A stretch of 51,825 nt of DNA from Planctomycetia bacterium (GTDB lineage: Bacteria > Planctomycetota > Planctomycetia > Pirellulales > Thermoguttaceae), in contig JAUNBG010000026.1 of assembly GCA_030527205.1 (NCBI GenBank), positions 1 to 51,825 on the forward strand, in the 5' to 3' direction. The position numbers and the translations under genes were made by a program. This document shows positions 30,001 to 37,994 of the stretch, one piece after another; the first letter of the stretch is position 1; each line of letters opens with the position of its first letter. The notes under the pieces are model-generated. The model was given only the letters and a program-made list of their open reading frames with translations. It was not told the origin of the DNA and searched no databases.

Positions 30001-32393
30001 GGAACCGTTTCGCCATTGGCAACGGCCTCATCAATGTCAATATTCCAACTGACGGACGGTTTTGCATTAAGTCCTTGAATTGTAATCGGAAGTTTTGCGA
30101 TTTCAGAAACGGCTCCATGCTGATCAACGGCTTGATAATAATATTGAATGACAATCGATTCATTGATGCCGAGAAACGAAAAATCAACGTTTGAATCGCT
30201 TATCTCAACAGAAGAACCGTTGGCCGAAATATAATTTGCTAAAATCAGGGGGTTGACTGCGTCATTAATTTTGGTCCAAGCTTCGCTTTCCGGTTCGCCT
30301 GCTCCGTTTATTGTCCAGATAATCGGATAATTTTCCGCGTCGTCGACAATTCGAATCGTCAGGGATTCAATATCGGAAGCGTTCGGGTCAGAAATATACT
30401 CAGCCAGATCAAACTCATTGGTTTCGCCTTCATTAAGAGAAACGATTCCCTCAGGAACATCGTTGGCTGTCGGATTGCTGTTTTCGCCAATAATTGTAAT
30501 CGGGATTGAAGCCGTTGACGTTGCGCCCGAAGCATCGCTCATGACATAAACAATATTAAGGATTTCCTGATCGTCGTTTTCCAACGAACCGAACGCGTCA
30601 TTCAGATCAATCATCAATTTGTAATGGGTCGTTTGTTCTTTTTGATCTGTTGTTATTGTCCCATTAAACGGGACGCGAATCAAACGGACATAAAACGGTT
30701 CTTCATCAGTTCCGACATTATATTTAATAACGGGACATTCGACTGTCTCGCCGTCAATGACGACATTTTCCGTATCCGAATCCTCGAAGAGGATTGTTTC
30801 TTCATTGATGACGATTCCAGTCAAAGTCAACGAGTCCCAACGGTCAACATCCTTGTCATTTTCAAGAAGATTAAGGGTTATTGATTCATTTTTGAGCAAA
30901 GTAATGGCCGACTCATCCATTGCTTCCGGGGCATTATTTGAAGGAGTAACAATGATTGTAACGGTTCCTTCAACCCAACTTTCTTCGTTTCCGAAAATAC
31001 TGCGAACCCGATATTGAAGGGAATAAGAGTTCTCTTGTTCTCCAGTATAATTCTCGGTTAAATAATCAAAAGAGCCATTATTTTGAACGACAAGATTCCC
31101 CAAACGATCAATGGAATAGGAAAGGGAACCTGTTCCCGCCTCAAGCGTTCCAGATTCAACAACTTCAAAAATGAGCTGGTCGCCCAACGACAAGCTGTCC
31201 GAGGTTACCAGATCGCTTAAATCTCCTTCAAAGGAAATTTCTGTGCTGTATTGCTCAAGATCGGAGAAGTTGATTTTATTAATTTTAGGGGTTGTATCAG
31301 TTGTTGCGATATAAACGAGGGAGATTGTTTTTTGATTGATTGGCGTTTCTGTTTCTTCGGTCTGCGGATTTCCATATTCGTCAATCGCATTAAAAACAAG
31401 AGAATAAGACCCGTCTTCCGTAATGCCGAGATCGTCTTTGTTGAGAGTAACCGTTCCGGAATATTGGGTTTCATCTTTTTGAAAGTTAAATTTGTCCGTT
31501 ATATCAATCAAGTTGCCATTGACGTTGACAGTAACCTTGGTTATTTGATTGGCGTCGGAAATGGTCAATTGCAGAGCAATATCGTTGACATAATAAATAT
31601 CATTGTCTTGAGCAACAATTGATGTTTCCTCGACGGTTGGCTCAATTTCAGGCGGCGTTTGATCCGTTTTAAGAGCAATACTGGATGAAAGATCGCCCGC
31701 CATTTGATTTTTGTATGCGAGCAACGAATCTGTTTCGTCAATTGTTCCGTCCATATTGATATCAAAACGGGAATCATAATATTCCCGGCTGATATCGACA
31801 CCAAAACGGGTTTGATAATATTGAATTGTCGCCGGAGTAATATAAGATTGACGCGAGGCGTCGGCAATAAATTGTCCTTGAACAACCCCTTGATATTCCG
31901 TATTCGAAAGAGTATCGTTCTGATCGATATCTCCGGGCAGAAAAATATCGCATGAAAATTCCCCGAACGAATGATTGGCTCCGTTTAATTTCAAAAGATA
32001 ATTTCCCGGCGAAAGTTCGGCAATCAACAAGCTCGAAGAAAGATCAGAAACTTGTTGAAAAACGAAGCTGTTATCGATGGGCGTTTCGCTTCCTTCTGCA
32101 TAAAGATTAATAATATCTGGATTAAAATTATCCGAAACAGAATTAGCCAGGAAACCGAGAACAACATTGGTTTCGCCGGATAATGTAAAGGACATTTCGA
32201 CTGCCTGATCGGCGACTTCAACTTTGCCATTGATTGGTTCCGTCAGAAGGCTCCCTCCCCAGGGATTTGTCAGAGCTAAAAGTTGGCGTTCTTCCAACGG
32301 TTCAAAACGGAGTCCGAGTTGCCGATTTGATTTGATTCCCTTTGTCAAGGTTGATTGCGTAATTCTTTTGAAAATTTTTTTCATCATTCCCAT
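24078..32393 (-). CDS. Giant planctomycete surface protein: cadherin-like repeats, dockerin-like modules and metzincin-like protease domain
   Basis: This 2,771-residue exported protein begins with a basic segment and the planctomycete LEPR-type motif FEPLEERQLLA (30-40). Residues 154-232 contain EF-hand/dockerin-like calcium loops (GDIDQNDTLSN, DINMDGTIDETD). From about 480 to 1950 there are roughly twelve cadherin/Ig-like modules of 115-155 residues, each introduced by a variant of I-x-G-x-N-x-x-P (for example NNAPEAMDE, NSNPTANDV, NQNPTGIAD). About 2010-2400 holds two cohesin-like beta modules. Residues 2418-2480 carry a dockerin-like pair of loops. A zincin motif HELGHLYGMDE starts at 2595, with a downstream Met-turn candidate NDLMF. 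The usual third zinc ligand at motif position 11 is Glu here. It probably acts at the cell surface in adhesion or processing. No accessory secretion gene is adjacent. Confidence 0.85.
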   Translation of the reverse strand: MGMMKKIFKRITQSTLTKGIKSNRQLGLRFEPLEERQLLALTNPWGGSLLTEPINGKVEVADQAVEMSFTLSGETNVVLGFLANSVSDNFNPDIINLYAEGSETPIDNSFVFQQVSDLSSSLLIAELSPGNYLLKLNGANHSFGEFSCDIFLPGDIDQNDTLSNTEYQGVVQGQFIADASRQSYITPATIQYYQTRFGVDISREYYDSRFDINMDGTIDETDSLLAYKNQMAGDLSSSIALKTDQTPPEIEPTVEETSIVAQDNDIYYVNDIALQLTISDANQITKVTVNVNGNLIDITDKFNFQKDETQYSGTVTLNKDDLGITEDGSYSLVFNAIDEYGNPQTEETETPINQKTISLVYIATTDTTPKINKINFSDLEQYSTEISFEGDLSDLVTSDSLSLGDQLIFEVVESGTLEAGTGSLSYSIDRLGNLVVQNNGSFDYLTENYTGEQENSYSLQYRVRSIFGNEESWVEGTVTIIVTPSNNAPEAMDESAITLLKNESITLNLLENDKDVDRWDSLTLTGIVINEETILFEDSDTENVVIDGETVECPVIKYNVGTDEEPFYVRLIRVPFNGTITTDQKEQTTHYKLMIDLNDAFGSLENDDQEILNIVYVMSDASGATSTASIPITIIGENSNPTANDVPEGIVSLNEGETNEFDLAEYISDPNASDIESLTIRIVDDAENYPIIWTINGAGEPESEAWTKINDAVNPLILANYISANGSSVEISDSNVDFSFLGINESIVIQYYYQAVDQHGAVSEIAKLPITIQGLNAKPSVSWNIDIDEAVANGETVPISILLADIADLDLNDSHEFYSVQSGESFVLISETPASVYDDSGHLMGTIAFAEDSRTEIVFNPASDWLKWNLSDLDENDSWTFDLKLTLRDNSSEDNAVSDPFNVHCLISGVYDEPVITTTSLIIPTSGSLNANKTLEANVDAGYQIAWTLNDLTLDDGSSVLDDYFVFNGETGQISFIDEISQAAFLEAYFSSDEINSVELTAKVSATDDKTTVESSTIILTVLRSQPPIVIVPETPIAETNEDATDPVSVPLSDFLTVQKADETETENDEIWYSVEMSFNRSLSKVNETLFSEIEASPLVLNCSIDEENHFVFNFSNEFQFLSEGDIALIAFDVKVTDNETHSSTTKTFFVQMNGLNDRPLVSVENVTKEMNDIDDLSIILQPEYIDDIDWQDQLLASESGIVLVTPYEVITENEELSDFAFSADPELTFDEETGILTFVDPSIIQEIPLGVTVVLTYNVQLQDNSGMENAVADKVITVSLTITGTNQNPTGIADQTAEIDLSSFDSEQPIELNLFDAITDPDWGATFKAEQVSLTSDPQFELPEGKIVLNENGTISVASDLADYFTALQQGSTATISIDYKIADEHNAYADESSDDGIRTITITIIGKNEPPVAQNIEINLDLADENIQQGEGVVIDWATQVNDPDTISQNDVISLFKINGVEISATQETPQTIEIVSELEVNLGKVIVSCDEQGTQILTYYPSGDYLKWSLNEGETFVVPFSWQVIDQNEAISNEAEIQITVTGVFDKLEMADNQSFVVSNKASDVDGWVSVGQLSHQKETSENYLFSVLKILSGEDEIENKVDDQTPLIKIEPSGQILLNIAAFEGETPLLATGNYSISFEYAIESEIHEDSNVDPLTFSLNVIEKDSPVVSETTMTEITENDRNSETVDLKTNVSDPGDIPEIAQDREGKFDWFSFGDVRLMNVSGSYSMDELPEELLSAIIQAVSLDKDKTSESFGNFSLTFEEKLFEFLTHDQTLTLAFGYMVTDDQYNVSTEGTIIVSINGENNAPVALSDQFEEPIFASDEMTIIELEQFVYDVDGDPNLASTDRKTNIDRSKVYLQNAEGEWILLEAGSDTVVILNSGASVQFEGEDDSYALIYKSNGIFNRVPQGTQANDEIKFKAVDLSNAENNISLNEGIISLLIEGEYEIPIIEGSVDSEEEIDLSEYFDSTEQLIVEVEGEESDILSSYSIEENILKLNFLKQENYATNLNLNSMTLVVKSQSEAEQPVAFQIHFNEKNVMQLAIVATTSQTPVEDSNIQYDSNERLYYANSIPESDNEGITDQETFYIQIWAKNNVQEYFGQTHTIQGIAFQICYDSTENVSIELDSKYGNTPKLYSSSTGLSLSFLYGLEWLDPETAPNYGIDGTALLVAVLKVSVADPSSLPTFSLGNTSSDNDTGIPKNVIRFTLNDSEITDPSQIDYSSTIAKPEESDEGVPLLGNAPLEQEKDGGIYVRTTLEHSPALNLNTLPQNAEYIHEWQKHYAEIWVKTSAMESLDSVSLDFSFNSDYFTASNLQFSSLFTNGSYSIDNQTGLISNISARIASSSPQQDEYILLATITFVSEGENNVPWSETLSPHSLDWTLLNGKSVFANLGEQNAYLGNSSTTELWVIPYDCDDDHSVTIDDYSAFLKAYGKSSTDDNIWAMMFDFDKCGSVTLDDYYYFAQTYGVSRSDVLNGQKEINFPETFTQRYIGSTLNADSLQWIGTILDAANAAWSQSLNVSPIQVALVVKNLENNELAQAQIQKLDSLSGQPTQGIIYLDDDAAGNLWYAQLATPLPGTERYDLYTVLLHELGHLYGMDENYSAYQEVLTLFADKLDGSHSSDPNDLMFESLNPGERKNLSDFDIQTVAFVYSFANSDSTFDSSATSAIVINNFVADIITLSESNDLHSKITLEKELSQKLLSLGLNINNVSLIENQSRLTDFIFENSQSKNQTDHSKVWVELSIENDDFEKQADLCFESPESLIE

Positions 32394-33044
32394 TTTTATC
32401 TCTTTCTCGAAAAGAACCCGATCTGTCCAATGGACCGTTGATATTGAAAAACAGCGTTGCTTTGTCCATTACTTTTCATGAACGGCTCAAGCGTTTTTTA
32501 TTCTCTGTTGATCTGTTTTGCTCAAAAGTGTCCTGAATCGCCAAGTTTATTGCAATATGAATTTTTGTTGCAATTTTTATGACGATTTAATGTTTCGTTC
32601 TGGCTAAATTCAAAACAAGTCAAACCTTATCTTAATTATCAGTTAAAAAGGCTCCTTAACTAAAATTTTTTTTAATGAATTATAATAAAATGAAATAACA
32701 ATTTGATATTTGTTGTCTTGAATAGCAATTTTTGTACAAAGTTTATTTCAGCAGTTGAGAAATAATATTGAGTCTTTAACAACGTTCTTCGTTTTTTCTT
32801 TTAATTATTTTCTTTCATTATACACAAAACCCCCATTTTAAGTATCAAATTTTTTAAATATTTTTATTTGTTGGCAAATTCGATAAACTTTGTTCAATTT
32901 TATGACGAATAAATAGATAAAGTTTATCGTTTAAAGCGATTTTAAGGATTTTATGAATAGGCTTTTCAGAAATCTTTTCGAAAACATGAAGTTTAGGTTA
33001 AGTTGACAAGAAAGTCAACACAAAAATTGCAAGGAGGCAATATA
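32394..33044. other. Divergent AT-rich intergenic region between the giant protein and the porin
   Basis: This 651-bp, strongly AT-rich region lies between two divergent envelope genes and must carry both promoters. Close to the porin start there is an inverted repeat GTTGAC/GTCAAC with a 6-base spacer (33002-33007 and 33014-33019), ending 11 bases before the porin ribosome binding site. It could be an operator or a leader hairpin. No frame of useful length is seen. Confidence 0.45.
33031..33037 (+). promoter_or_regulatory. Strong ribosome binding site fixing the porin start
   Basis: AAGGAGG lies 7 bases before ATG 33045. An in-frame TTG at 33003 would start before this site, so it is rejected as the start. 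Confidence 0.85.
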
Positions 33045-34727
33045 ATGGGCCATTCCTTAAATAAAATTTTTTTGACCGCAATATTATGGGGACTTTTTTC
33101 CATAGGAGCGTTTGGTCAGGAATTATTAATGGAAAGCGGTCAGATTCTTTCTGGCGATATCCAGAGAAATGAGATTCTGTCAACCGAGACAAATCTTGCG
33201 ACTCAAGGGGATCATTTGACTAATATTGTTTCATCGCCATTGACGACAGATGAGAAAGCAGATCCGTCAGAGGCGACAATATCAACAACCAGCGATTTGT
33301 TGAAACAAGAGGACTCAATCATTCCTTTCGAACAAGGCTCGGGAATGGATCAAGGGGTTGGAGCATTGAACGAACAAGTTGTTGATTCAAATGGTTATTT
33401 CAGCGAAGAAGCATTTTATTATGACGCTAATAATTGTTGTTATGACGTCAATAATTGCAATGAATATTGCAATGACAATGCTGTTTGCGGTTCTTCTTTG
33501 AATGGCGGCCTTTTTTCCCGAAATCGAATGCCGGGAAGCCGTTTTTTTGTTGACGGTTGGGTTGAAACCGGAGCGAATTCCAATTCGACCTGGCCCATAA
33601 CAACGGCAGCGGGCGGAACAGTCAACGATGAGGCGAGTTCATTTCAGATGAATCAGCTTTATTTATCGTTTGGATTGGAGACGATAAAATGCAATCAAAT
33701 CAGTTTGGGAGGTCGCGTCGATTTGCTGTATGGAACCGATTATCTTTATACAAGCTCATTAGGTTTGGAAGTCGGGACGACCAATGCAGCGGGAATGCCA
33801 GTTGATTCAGTTTATGCAGCGAGGCCAAAATGGAATCGAAATTCCAAGGGCGGGTTTTCGCAATATGGCTTGGCAATGCCTCAGGCCTATGCGGAAGTTT
33901 ATGTTCCTTCCGGAGAAGGTTTGACGGTTAAAATGGGTCATTTTTATTCTCCAATCGGTTATGAATCGGTTATGCCCGTTAGCAATTTTTTCTATACGCA
34001 TTCCTATACGATGCTTTATGGAGAACCGCAAACGGTTACAGGTCTTATGGCAACCCAAAAGCTGAACGCCAATTGGTCGATATTAGGAGGATTTACGCAA
34101 GGTTGGAATGTTTGGGAGGATCCCAATGATAAAATGTCGTTTATTGCGGGAGCAAAATGGGAAGATTTTTGCAAACGAACCTCATTATCCTTTACAATAA
34201 TGTCGGGCGATGAACTTTCGGGCGTCGAAGATTCAAAAGTAACGAATTACAGTTTGGTTTATCAGCAACAATTGAATCCTTGTATGCAATATGTTTTGCA
34301 GCATGATATGGGTTTTGCAGATAATGGCGGTTATGGATATAATGCCAATGGTCAATTGGAACGGATGAATGCCCGTTGGGCTTCTTTAGTGAACTATTTA
34401 TATTGGCAATTAACGGAAGAAACAACGCTTGGGCTTCGTTTTGAATGGTTTCAGGATCAAAATTTGTCTCGAGTTCTCGCTCTTCCAGTTTACAATAATA
34501 TTCCATTAATGCAGAACAAATGGGAAGGAGAAAACTTTTATAACTTGTCATTGGGACTCAATTGGAAGCCAACTTCCTGGTTGACTGTTCGCCCTGAAAT
34601 TCGTTATGATTGGTCAGATTTGGAAAATGTTGATGAAAACGGCAATCCGATCGTCCAGGGCGTTTATGATGACTTTACGAAAAAAGAGCTCTTTACAGTT
34701 GGCGGCGATGTCGTTATTCGATTTTAA
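33045..34727 (+). CDS. BBP2/OmpL-like outer-membrane beta-barrel porin
   Basis: This 560-residue exported protein has a signal peptide (IFLTAILWGLFSIGAFGQ). A low-complexity, Ser/Thr/Gln/Asn-rich segment follows to about 155, including a small cysteine cluster. Then comes a beta-barrel with alternating hydrophobic strands and aromatic girdles. Characteristic segments of putative beta-barrel porin-2 (BBP2) are KMGHFYSPIGYESVMPVSNFFYTHSY and YGEPQTVTGLMAT in near-typical form (shown in part: GHFYSPIGYE, NFFYTHSY). The protein ends in the outer-membrane-type terminal phenylalanine (VVIRF). It likely forms a channel for small solutes in the outer membrane; the substrate is not known. The start is fixed by AAGGAGG 7 bases upstream. 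The gene is divergent from the giant surface protein gene. Confidence 0.85.
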   Translation: MGHSLNKIFLTAILWGLFSIGAFGQELLMESGQILSGDIQRNEILSTETNLATQGDHLTNIVSSPLTTDEKADPSEATISTTSDLLKQEDSIIPFEQGSGMDQGVGALNEQVVDSNGYFSEEAFYYDANNCCYDVNNCNEYCNDNAVCGSSLNGGLFSRNRMPGSRFFVDGWVETGANSNSTWPITTAAGGTVNDEASSFQMNQLYLSFGLETIKCNQISLGGRVDLLYGTDYLYTSSLGLEVGTTNAAGMPVDSVYAARPKWNRNSKGGFSQYGLAMPQAYAEVYVPSGEGLTVKMGHFYSPIGYESVMPVSNFFYTHSYTMLYGEPQTVTGLMATQKLNANWSILGGFTQGWNVWEDPNDKMSFIAGAKWEDFCKRTSLSFTIMSGDELSGVEDSKVTNYSLVYQQQLNPCMQYVLQHDMGFADNGGYGYNANGQLERMNARWASLVNYLYWQLTEETTLGLRFEWFQDQNLSRVLALPVYNNIPLMQNKWEGENFYNLSLGLNWKPTSWLTVRPEIRYDWSDLENVDENGNPIVQGVYDDFTKKELFTVGGDVVIRF

Positions 34728-34847
34728 TCAATGAGATTCGATTGATTGTTTTTTGATGAGCGTTCAGGCGTTTTGTCAAAAAGTTTGTTTCAACTCAAAT
34801 TTTTCGAAAATCCGTAATCGTTGGAAAAGAAAGGGAGACAACGACGG

Positions 34848-34943
34848 ATGAATAACGAAAAGGCGAAGCTTGTTGCTCTGCTGCTTCGATATTTCCTGAG
34901 CTTGGAATATCAAGTTTCGAGCTTTTCAACTTCTTTTAAATAA
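34848..34943 (+). CDS. Possible 31-codon small gene ending in a terminator
   Basis: This frame starts MNNEKAKLVALLLRY and ends in a Ser/Phe-rich tail followed by TAA. A GGGAG box lies 11 bases upstream of the ATG (34833-34837). The stop codon overlaps the first bases of a strong terminator stem. The peptide has a hydrophobic/amphipathic middle. It could be a small membrane-active peptide, the 3' tail of the porin transcript or a noncoding RNA with a hairpin (CGAAGC with GCTTCG inside). No homologue is recognised. Confidence 0.3.
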   Translation: MNNEKAKLVALLLRYFLSLEYQVSSFSTSFK

Positions 34944-34983
34944 GACCGTTTCAATAATGATTTTTGAGACGGTCTTTTGTTGT
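34942..34983 (+). terminator. Rho-independent terminator downstream of the porin / small gene
   Basis: A 12-pair stem (AAGACCGTTTCA with TGAGACGGTCTT, including one G-T pair) encloses a 12-base loop and is followed by TTTTGTTGTT on the plus strand. It lies 214 bp after the porin stop. That means either a long 3' tail or a separate small transcript. It may also serve the convergent gene from the right. Confidence 0.75.
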
Positions 34984-35117
34984 TATTTCTTTAAGCGGTT
35001 GCCCTTTTTCTTATTTTGATCAGTCTTTGGAGGTTTTTATGGGGTTCAAGTCGACAAAGCGGAAAGGATGTTTTTCCGCGATATAAAGGGGAACAGCGAT
35101 TTAGGAATAACGACTCA

Positions 35118-36047
35118 TTAATCTTCATCCAGATCAAATAAAAACGGTTTGGAAACGATTCGGCAAAACGGAAATTCTTTGAAGCGCAAAACAGTCTCGA
35201 TATGAGGTTCAAAAACCAATAAATCGATTTTTGTTTGCGGAAAAAGATTTGAAATCTTTTGAACCGTTTGGAAGAAATGATCGGAATTGAGGTCAATCGT
35301 ATCGATAATAATTCGACAAGGAATGACAGAATCGTCGAGAACATTTTGAGAGGAATCGTTGAATAAATATTGAGACAAGGAATCGGTTGTCGAAGACTTG
35401 AATTGAAAGTTTTTCGCTTGAGCATAATGGATCCAGAATTGCCGCATTGCCTGATCATCAGAAACAATCCAGAGCATTTTGAACGAATTTTGAGAACGAG
35501 TCGTTAATTGGGAAACAGAACAGGCAGATTCATCAGAAAGGTTTGGCGTTGTCGAAACATTTTGTTGCAGAATCAAATAATCTTCATAAGAGGCGGTTTG
35601 AGGAAAAGAAAACCGGCTTTTTTTCCGAGCGATAAATGATTGAAACTCTTTTTTGCCCCAAGAAGGCCATTGATGCCAATACAGACGGATAACGCCAGAA
35701 ATATCGAAGCCGGTTCGACGTTCTCCTTCACAAAAAGAACCGGCAATCAAGACGAATGAGGTTAAGGGGAACTTTTTGCGAAGAATGTCGATTCTTTGTT
35801 GGGAATATTGACCGGGATATTCTTGAAAGAAAAAAATGATATCGTTTTCTCGAATGTCGTTTTTAAGAACATTGATTTGGGGATTGCCAAACGAACTTGA
35901 GTCCGTTTGTTTAAGAATTATTTGTTCTGACGCAAGCTCTTCAATCGATTGAATAACAGAGCTGAATTCAAGATGTTTCAAATTGCCGACAAGTTGAATT
36001 CGTAACGGCGGCAATGTTTTTTTTTTAGGGTCAAAAACAATTTTCAT
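35118..36047 (-). CDS. Hypothetical protein with degenerate receiver-like C-terminal domain
   Basis: This 309-residue soluble protein is of unknown function. Residues about 190-305 have the layout of a response-regulator receiver domain: acidic pair D197/D198 after the first strand (MLWIVSDD), acidic residues at the end of a later strand (IIIDTID, D249/D252), and a Lys-Pro pair late in the domain (VSKPF, K300-P301). The N-terminal half (about 15-125) has a similar alternating strand/helix pattern (IQLVGNL, NDIIFFFQE, SFVLIAGSF) and may be a second, more diverged copy. No DNA-binding or kinase domain is present. I do not assign a function; pseudo-receiver is an inference from pattern only. The neighbour downstream on the same strand is the porin region, convergent. 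Confidence 0.6.
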   Translation of the reverse strand: MKIVFDPKKKTLPPLRIQLVGNLKHLEFSSVIQSIEELASEQIILKQTDSSSFGNPQINVLKNDIRENDIIFFFQEYPGQYSQQRIDILRKKFPLTSFVLIAGSFCEGERRTGFDISGVIRLYWHQWPSWGKKEFQSFIARKKSRFSFPQTASYEDYLILQQNVSTTPNLSDESACSVSQLTTRSQNSFKMLWIVSDDQAMRQFWIHYAQAKNFQFKSSTTDSLSQYLFNDSSQNVLDDSVIPCRIIIDTIDLNSDHFFQTVQKISNLFPQTKIDLLVFEPHIETVLRFKEFPFCRIVSKPFLFDLDED

Positions 36048-36144
36048 TTTTGTTTTGCATCGATATTTGATTGAAAAACGATTCCGGTCTGCTCATTTAG
36101 CTGTTTTGAGTCGTTATAATGTTTTTTGTTTTCGAATGAGAAAA

Positions 36145-37395
36145 TTAATTAAACCATTTTGATTTCAAAAGAATTTCAACCGACTCCGGCGCAAAAAACG
36201 ACTCATTTTCAAGATTGAAAATGAACGATTGATCGCTATTAACCGGGGGCGGTTCAATAACTGTAAAAACGCGGTTAAAATGATCGAAACCGCGACTCAT
36301 GATGTCCTCGGGATGTTCAGAATGCGGGAGTCCGAAAGTATGGCCGAGTTCATGATGAACGGCGCCCATTGTTGTTGCGGCAGCTCCCCAATAAGTTCCC
36401 CTGAAAGCGGAGTCGTCAAGGAATTTCTCGCCGTCAATCGGGGTTGTATTGGAAAAAGCGTCTTGAACTTGATCCAAAGAATCCGGCCAAGTAAAAAGAT
36501 TGCCTCCGCCGAAGAGCGCGAGACCTCCGCCCCCTAGCGCCGTATGAGCTTTCGCCTTTTTTTCGACTTCATCAAATCGCGTGAAGCCCATAATAACAAC
36601 GTTTCGAGCGTTTTCCGTTGGAAAAACGCGTTCGGTTTGATCATAAATTTCATTAAACAGTTCGTTGTCGGACATTGCTTCAAATTCAGCAGCCGTTTTG
36701 CGTCCTTTCAGGCAATGAATGATGACCTGATCATTTTCATCAAATTCCAGCGCAAAGGTTTTGCGGCCATTATTCGTATCGTTGAGTCGCTCCGCGGTCA
36801 AGGTTTGCATTAACAAAGCCAGGGTCTGCAATTTTCCGATATAATTTTGCGGATCGTTTTCAATCGGGGTTTGAAAAGAGGTTTGACCGGTTGAATCAGT
36901 CAGATAAATCATTCGAACGCGATTTCTGTTCTGTTTTTTTTCATAAAAAAGAGATAATTGGAGCTGTTCATTTGGCGTTGAGATCATCAAATAATTCATT
37001 CCGGGAACAAGTTCGGCCAGAATTTTAAATTTTTTTTCAACAATTTTTGTTTTAACAATGCGATTGGACCGTTTGGAAGAAAGGTTTTCGAGAAGAATTT
37101 CCTGGTCATCGGAATTGTCAACAGTTCCTCGAATTAACGCGATTGGATAATCCTGACCGTCGCAATCCTTATAATTTGAAATATGAATTTCAGCAAAAGC
37201 GGAATTTGTCAAAAAAACGAAAAGAAACGTCAGAATCCCAAGAATGAAGTTGAAGCCGAAATGGGCAGCAACCTTTGTTTTCTGTAATTCGGCAGTTGTT
37301 GATTCGACTGTCGTTGTCGGGCGCAAGGGGATAAATCCCGTTTTTTTCGATTGGTTTAAAAATAAAAGGCAAGAAAAAATGGATAAAGTTTTCAT
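36145..37395 (-). CDS. Exported metzincin-type zinc metalloprotease
   Basis: This 416-residue protein has a canonical zinc site HELGHTFGLPH at 348-358 (HExxHxxGxxH) and a Met-turn DIMSRG (M366). A glycine-rich ALGGGGLALFGGGNLFTWP stretch (286-304) precedes the site. That combination recalls the PF12044 family of putative metallopeptidases, best known from eukaryotes such as yeast YIL108W; this resemblance is from memory and unverified. A hydrophobic segment (about 49-68, ending SAFA-E) looks like a signal peptide or anchor, preceded by about 45 residues of uncertain coding status, so the true start may be internal but no good Met is seen there. It probably acts in the periplasm or outside the cell. 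It is one of three metzincin-type proteins in the window. Confidence 0.78.
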   Translation of the reverse strand: MKTLSIFSCLLFLNQSKKTGFIPLRPTTTVESTTAELQKTKVAAHFGFNFILGILTFLFVFLTNSAFAEIHISNYKDCDGQDYPIALIRGTVDNSDDQEILLENLSSKRSNRIVKTKIVEKKFKILAELVPGMNYLMISTPNEQLQLSLFYEKKQNRNRVRMIYLTDSTGQTSFQTPIENDPQNYIGKLQTLALLMQTLTAERLNDTNNGRKTFALEFDENDQVIIHCLKGRKTAAEFEAMSDNELFNEIYDQTERVFPTENARNVVIMGFTRFDEVEKKAKAHTALGGGGLALFGGGNLFTWPDSLDQVQDAFSNTTPIDGEKFLDDSAFRGTYWGAAATTMGAVHHELGHTFGLPHSEHPEDIMSRGFDHFNRVFTVIEPPPVNSDQSFIFNLENESFFAPESVEILLKSKWFN

Positions 37396-37994
37396 AGGAA
37401 TTAGCTTAAATAAATGATTTTTGTTTTAATATTATTTTCGTAAAGTGTTTAATGGAGATAAAATGACAAAAATGATCGCTTTATGTCGAAGAGTATTTTC
37501 ATTATATAAAATCCGGAATAGAGAGCAAGCATTGTCATTTCATTTTCCGGACTTTGGTTTGATCTCTTGCTGAATTTTGCCTATTGTTGACGGATTAACG
37601 CGTCAAATTTTGGGTTTGCCAATAGATTTATAATGCCGCCGCTTTGATTTTTCTGCTTCGCCGCCGCATAACCTTTGTTAACGCGGTTCGATAAATCGCG
37701 GCATTTCGGAAAAATTCAAGGAAAACGTCTATAAGATAGATATCCGTTGAAAATAAATTGAAAACCGGCTTCACAGGATCGTTTATTTTTGATTTTTATT
37801 GAGACGCCAGGGCGTCATGAGGCCGATTGTTTCTTCAATTTTCCTTTGAGTTTTTTATTGGGGACAGATGTCCCCTCCGATTTGAACGTTTGTCGTTTCA
37901 ATGAATCAGCTTCATTTTGTTCTTAATGCTGAAACAGTTTAATGGACTTGTTGATTTTAATGTTCAAAGAAATGAATCTTCAAAGAAAAAAAGA
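37396..37994. other. Intergenic region with several inverted repeats
   Basis: This 599-bp region separates the metalloprotease start from the pnp stop. It holds AATGCCGC/GCGGCATT (37632-37639 with 37698-37705), a tight hairpin GACGCC AG GGCGTC (37803-37816) and a tight hairpin GGGGACA GA TGTCCCC (37860-37875). TCCGGAA and TTCCGGA also pair near 37512-37552. No T-runs follow, so these are not classical terminators. They resemble extragenic palindromic elements. A 36-codon frame from 37463 with GGAG upstream is not convincing. Confidence 0.45.

Noticed and set aside
24078..32393. CRISPR-like or satellite repeat in the giant gene
   Set aside because: The repetition is at the protein-module level with diverged DNA; no near-identical direct DNA repeats were seen.
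37463..37573. 36-codon frame with GGAG upstream on the plus strand
   Set aside because: The encoded peptide has no recognisable character and the region is full of inverted repeats; the site may be chance.
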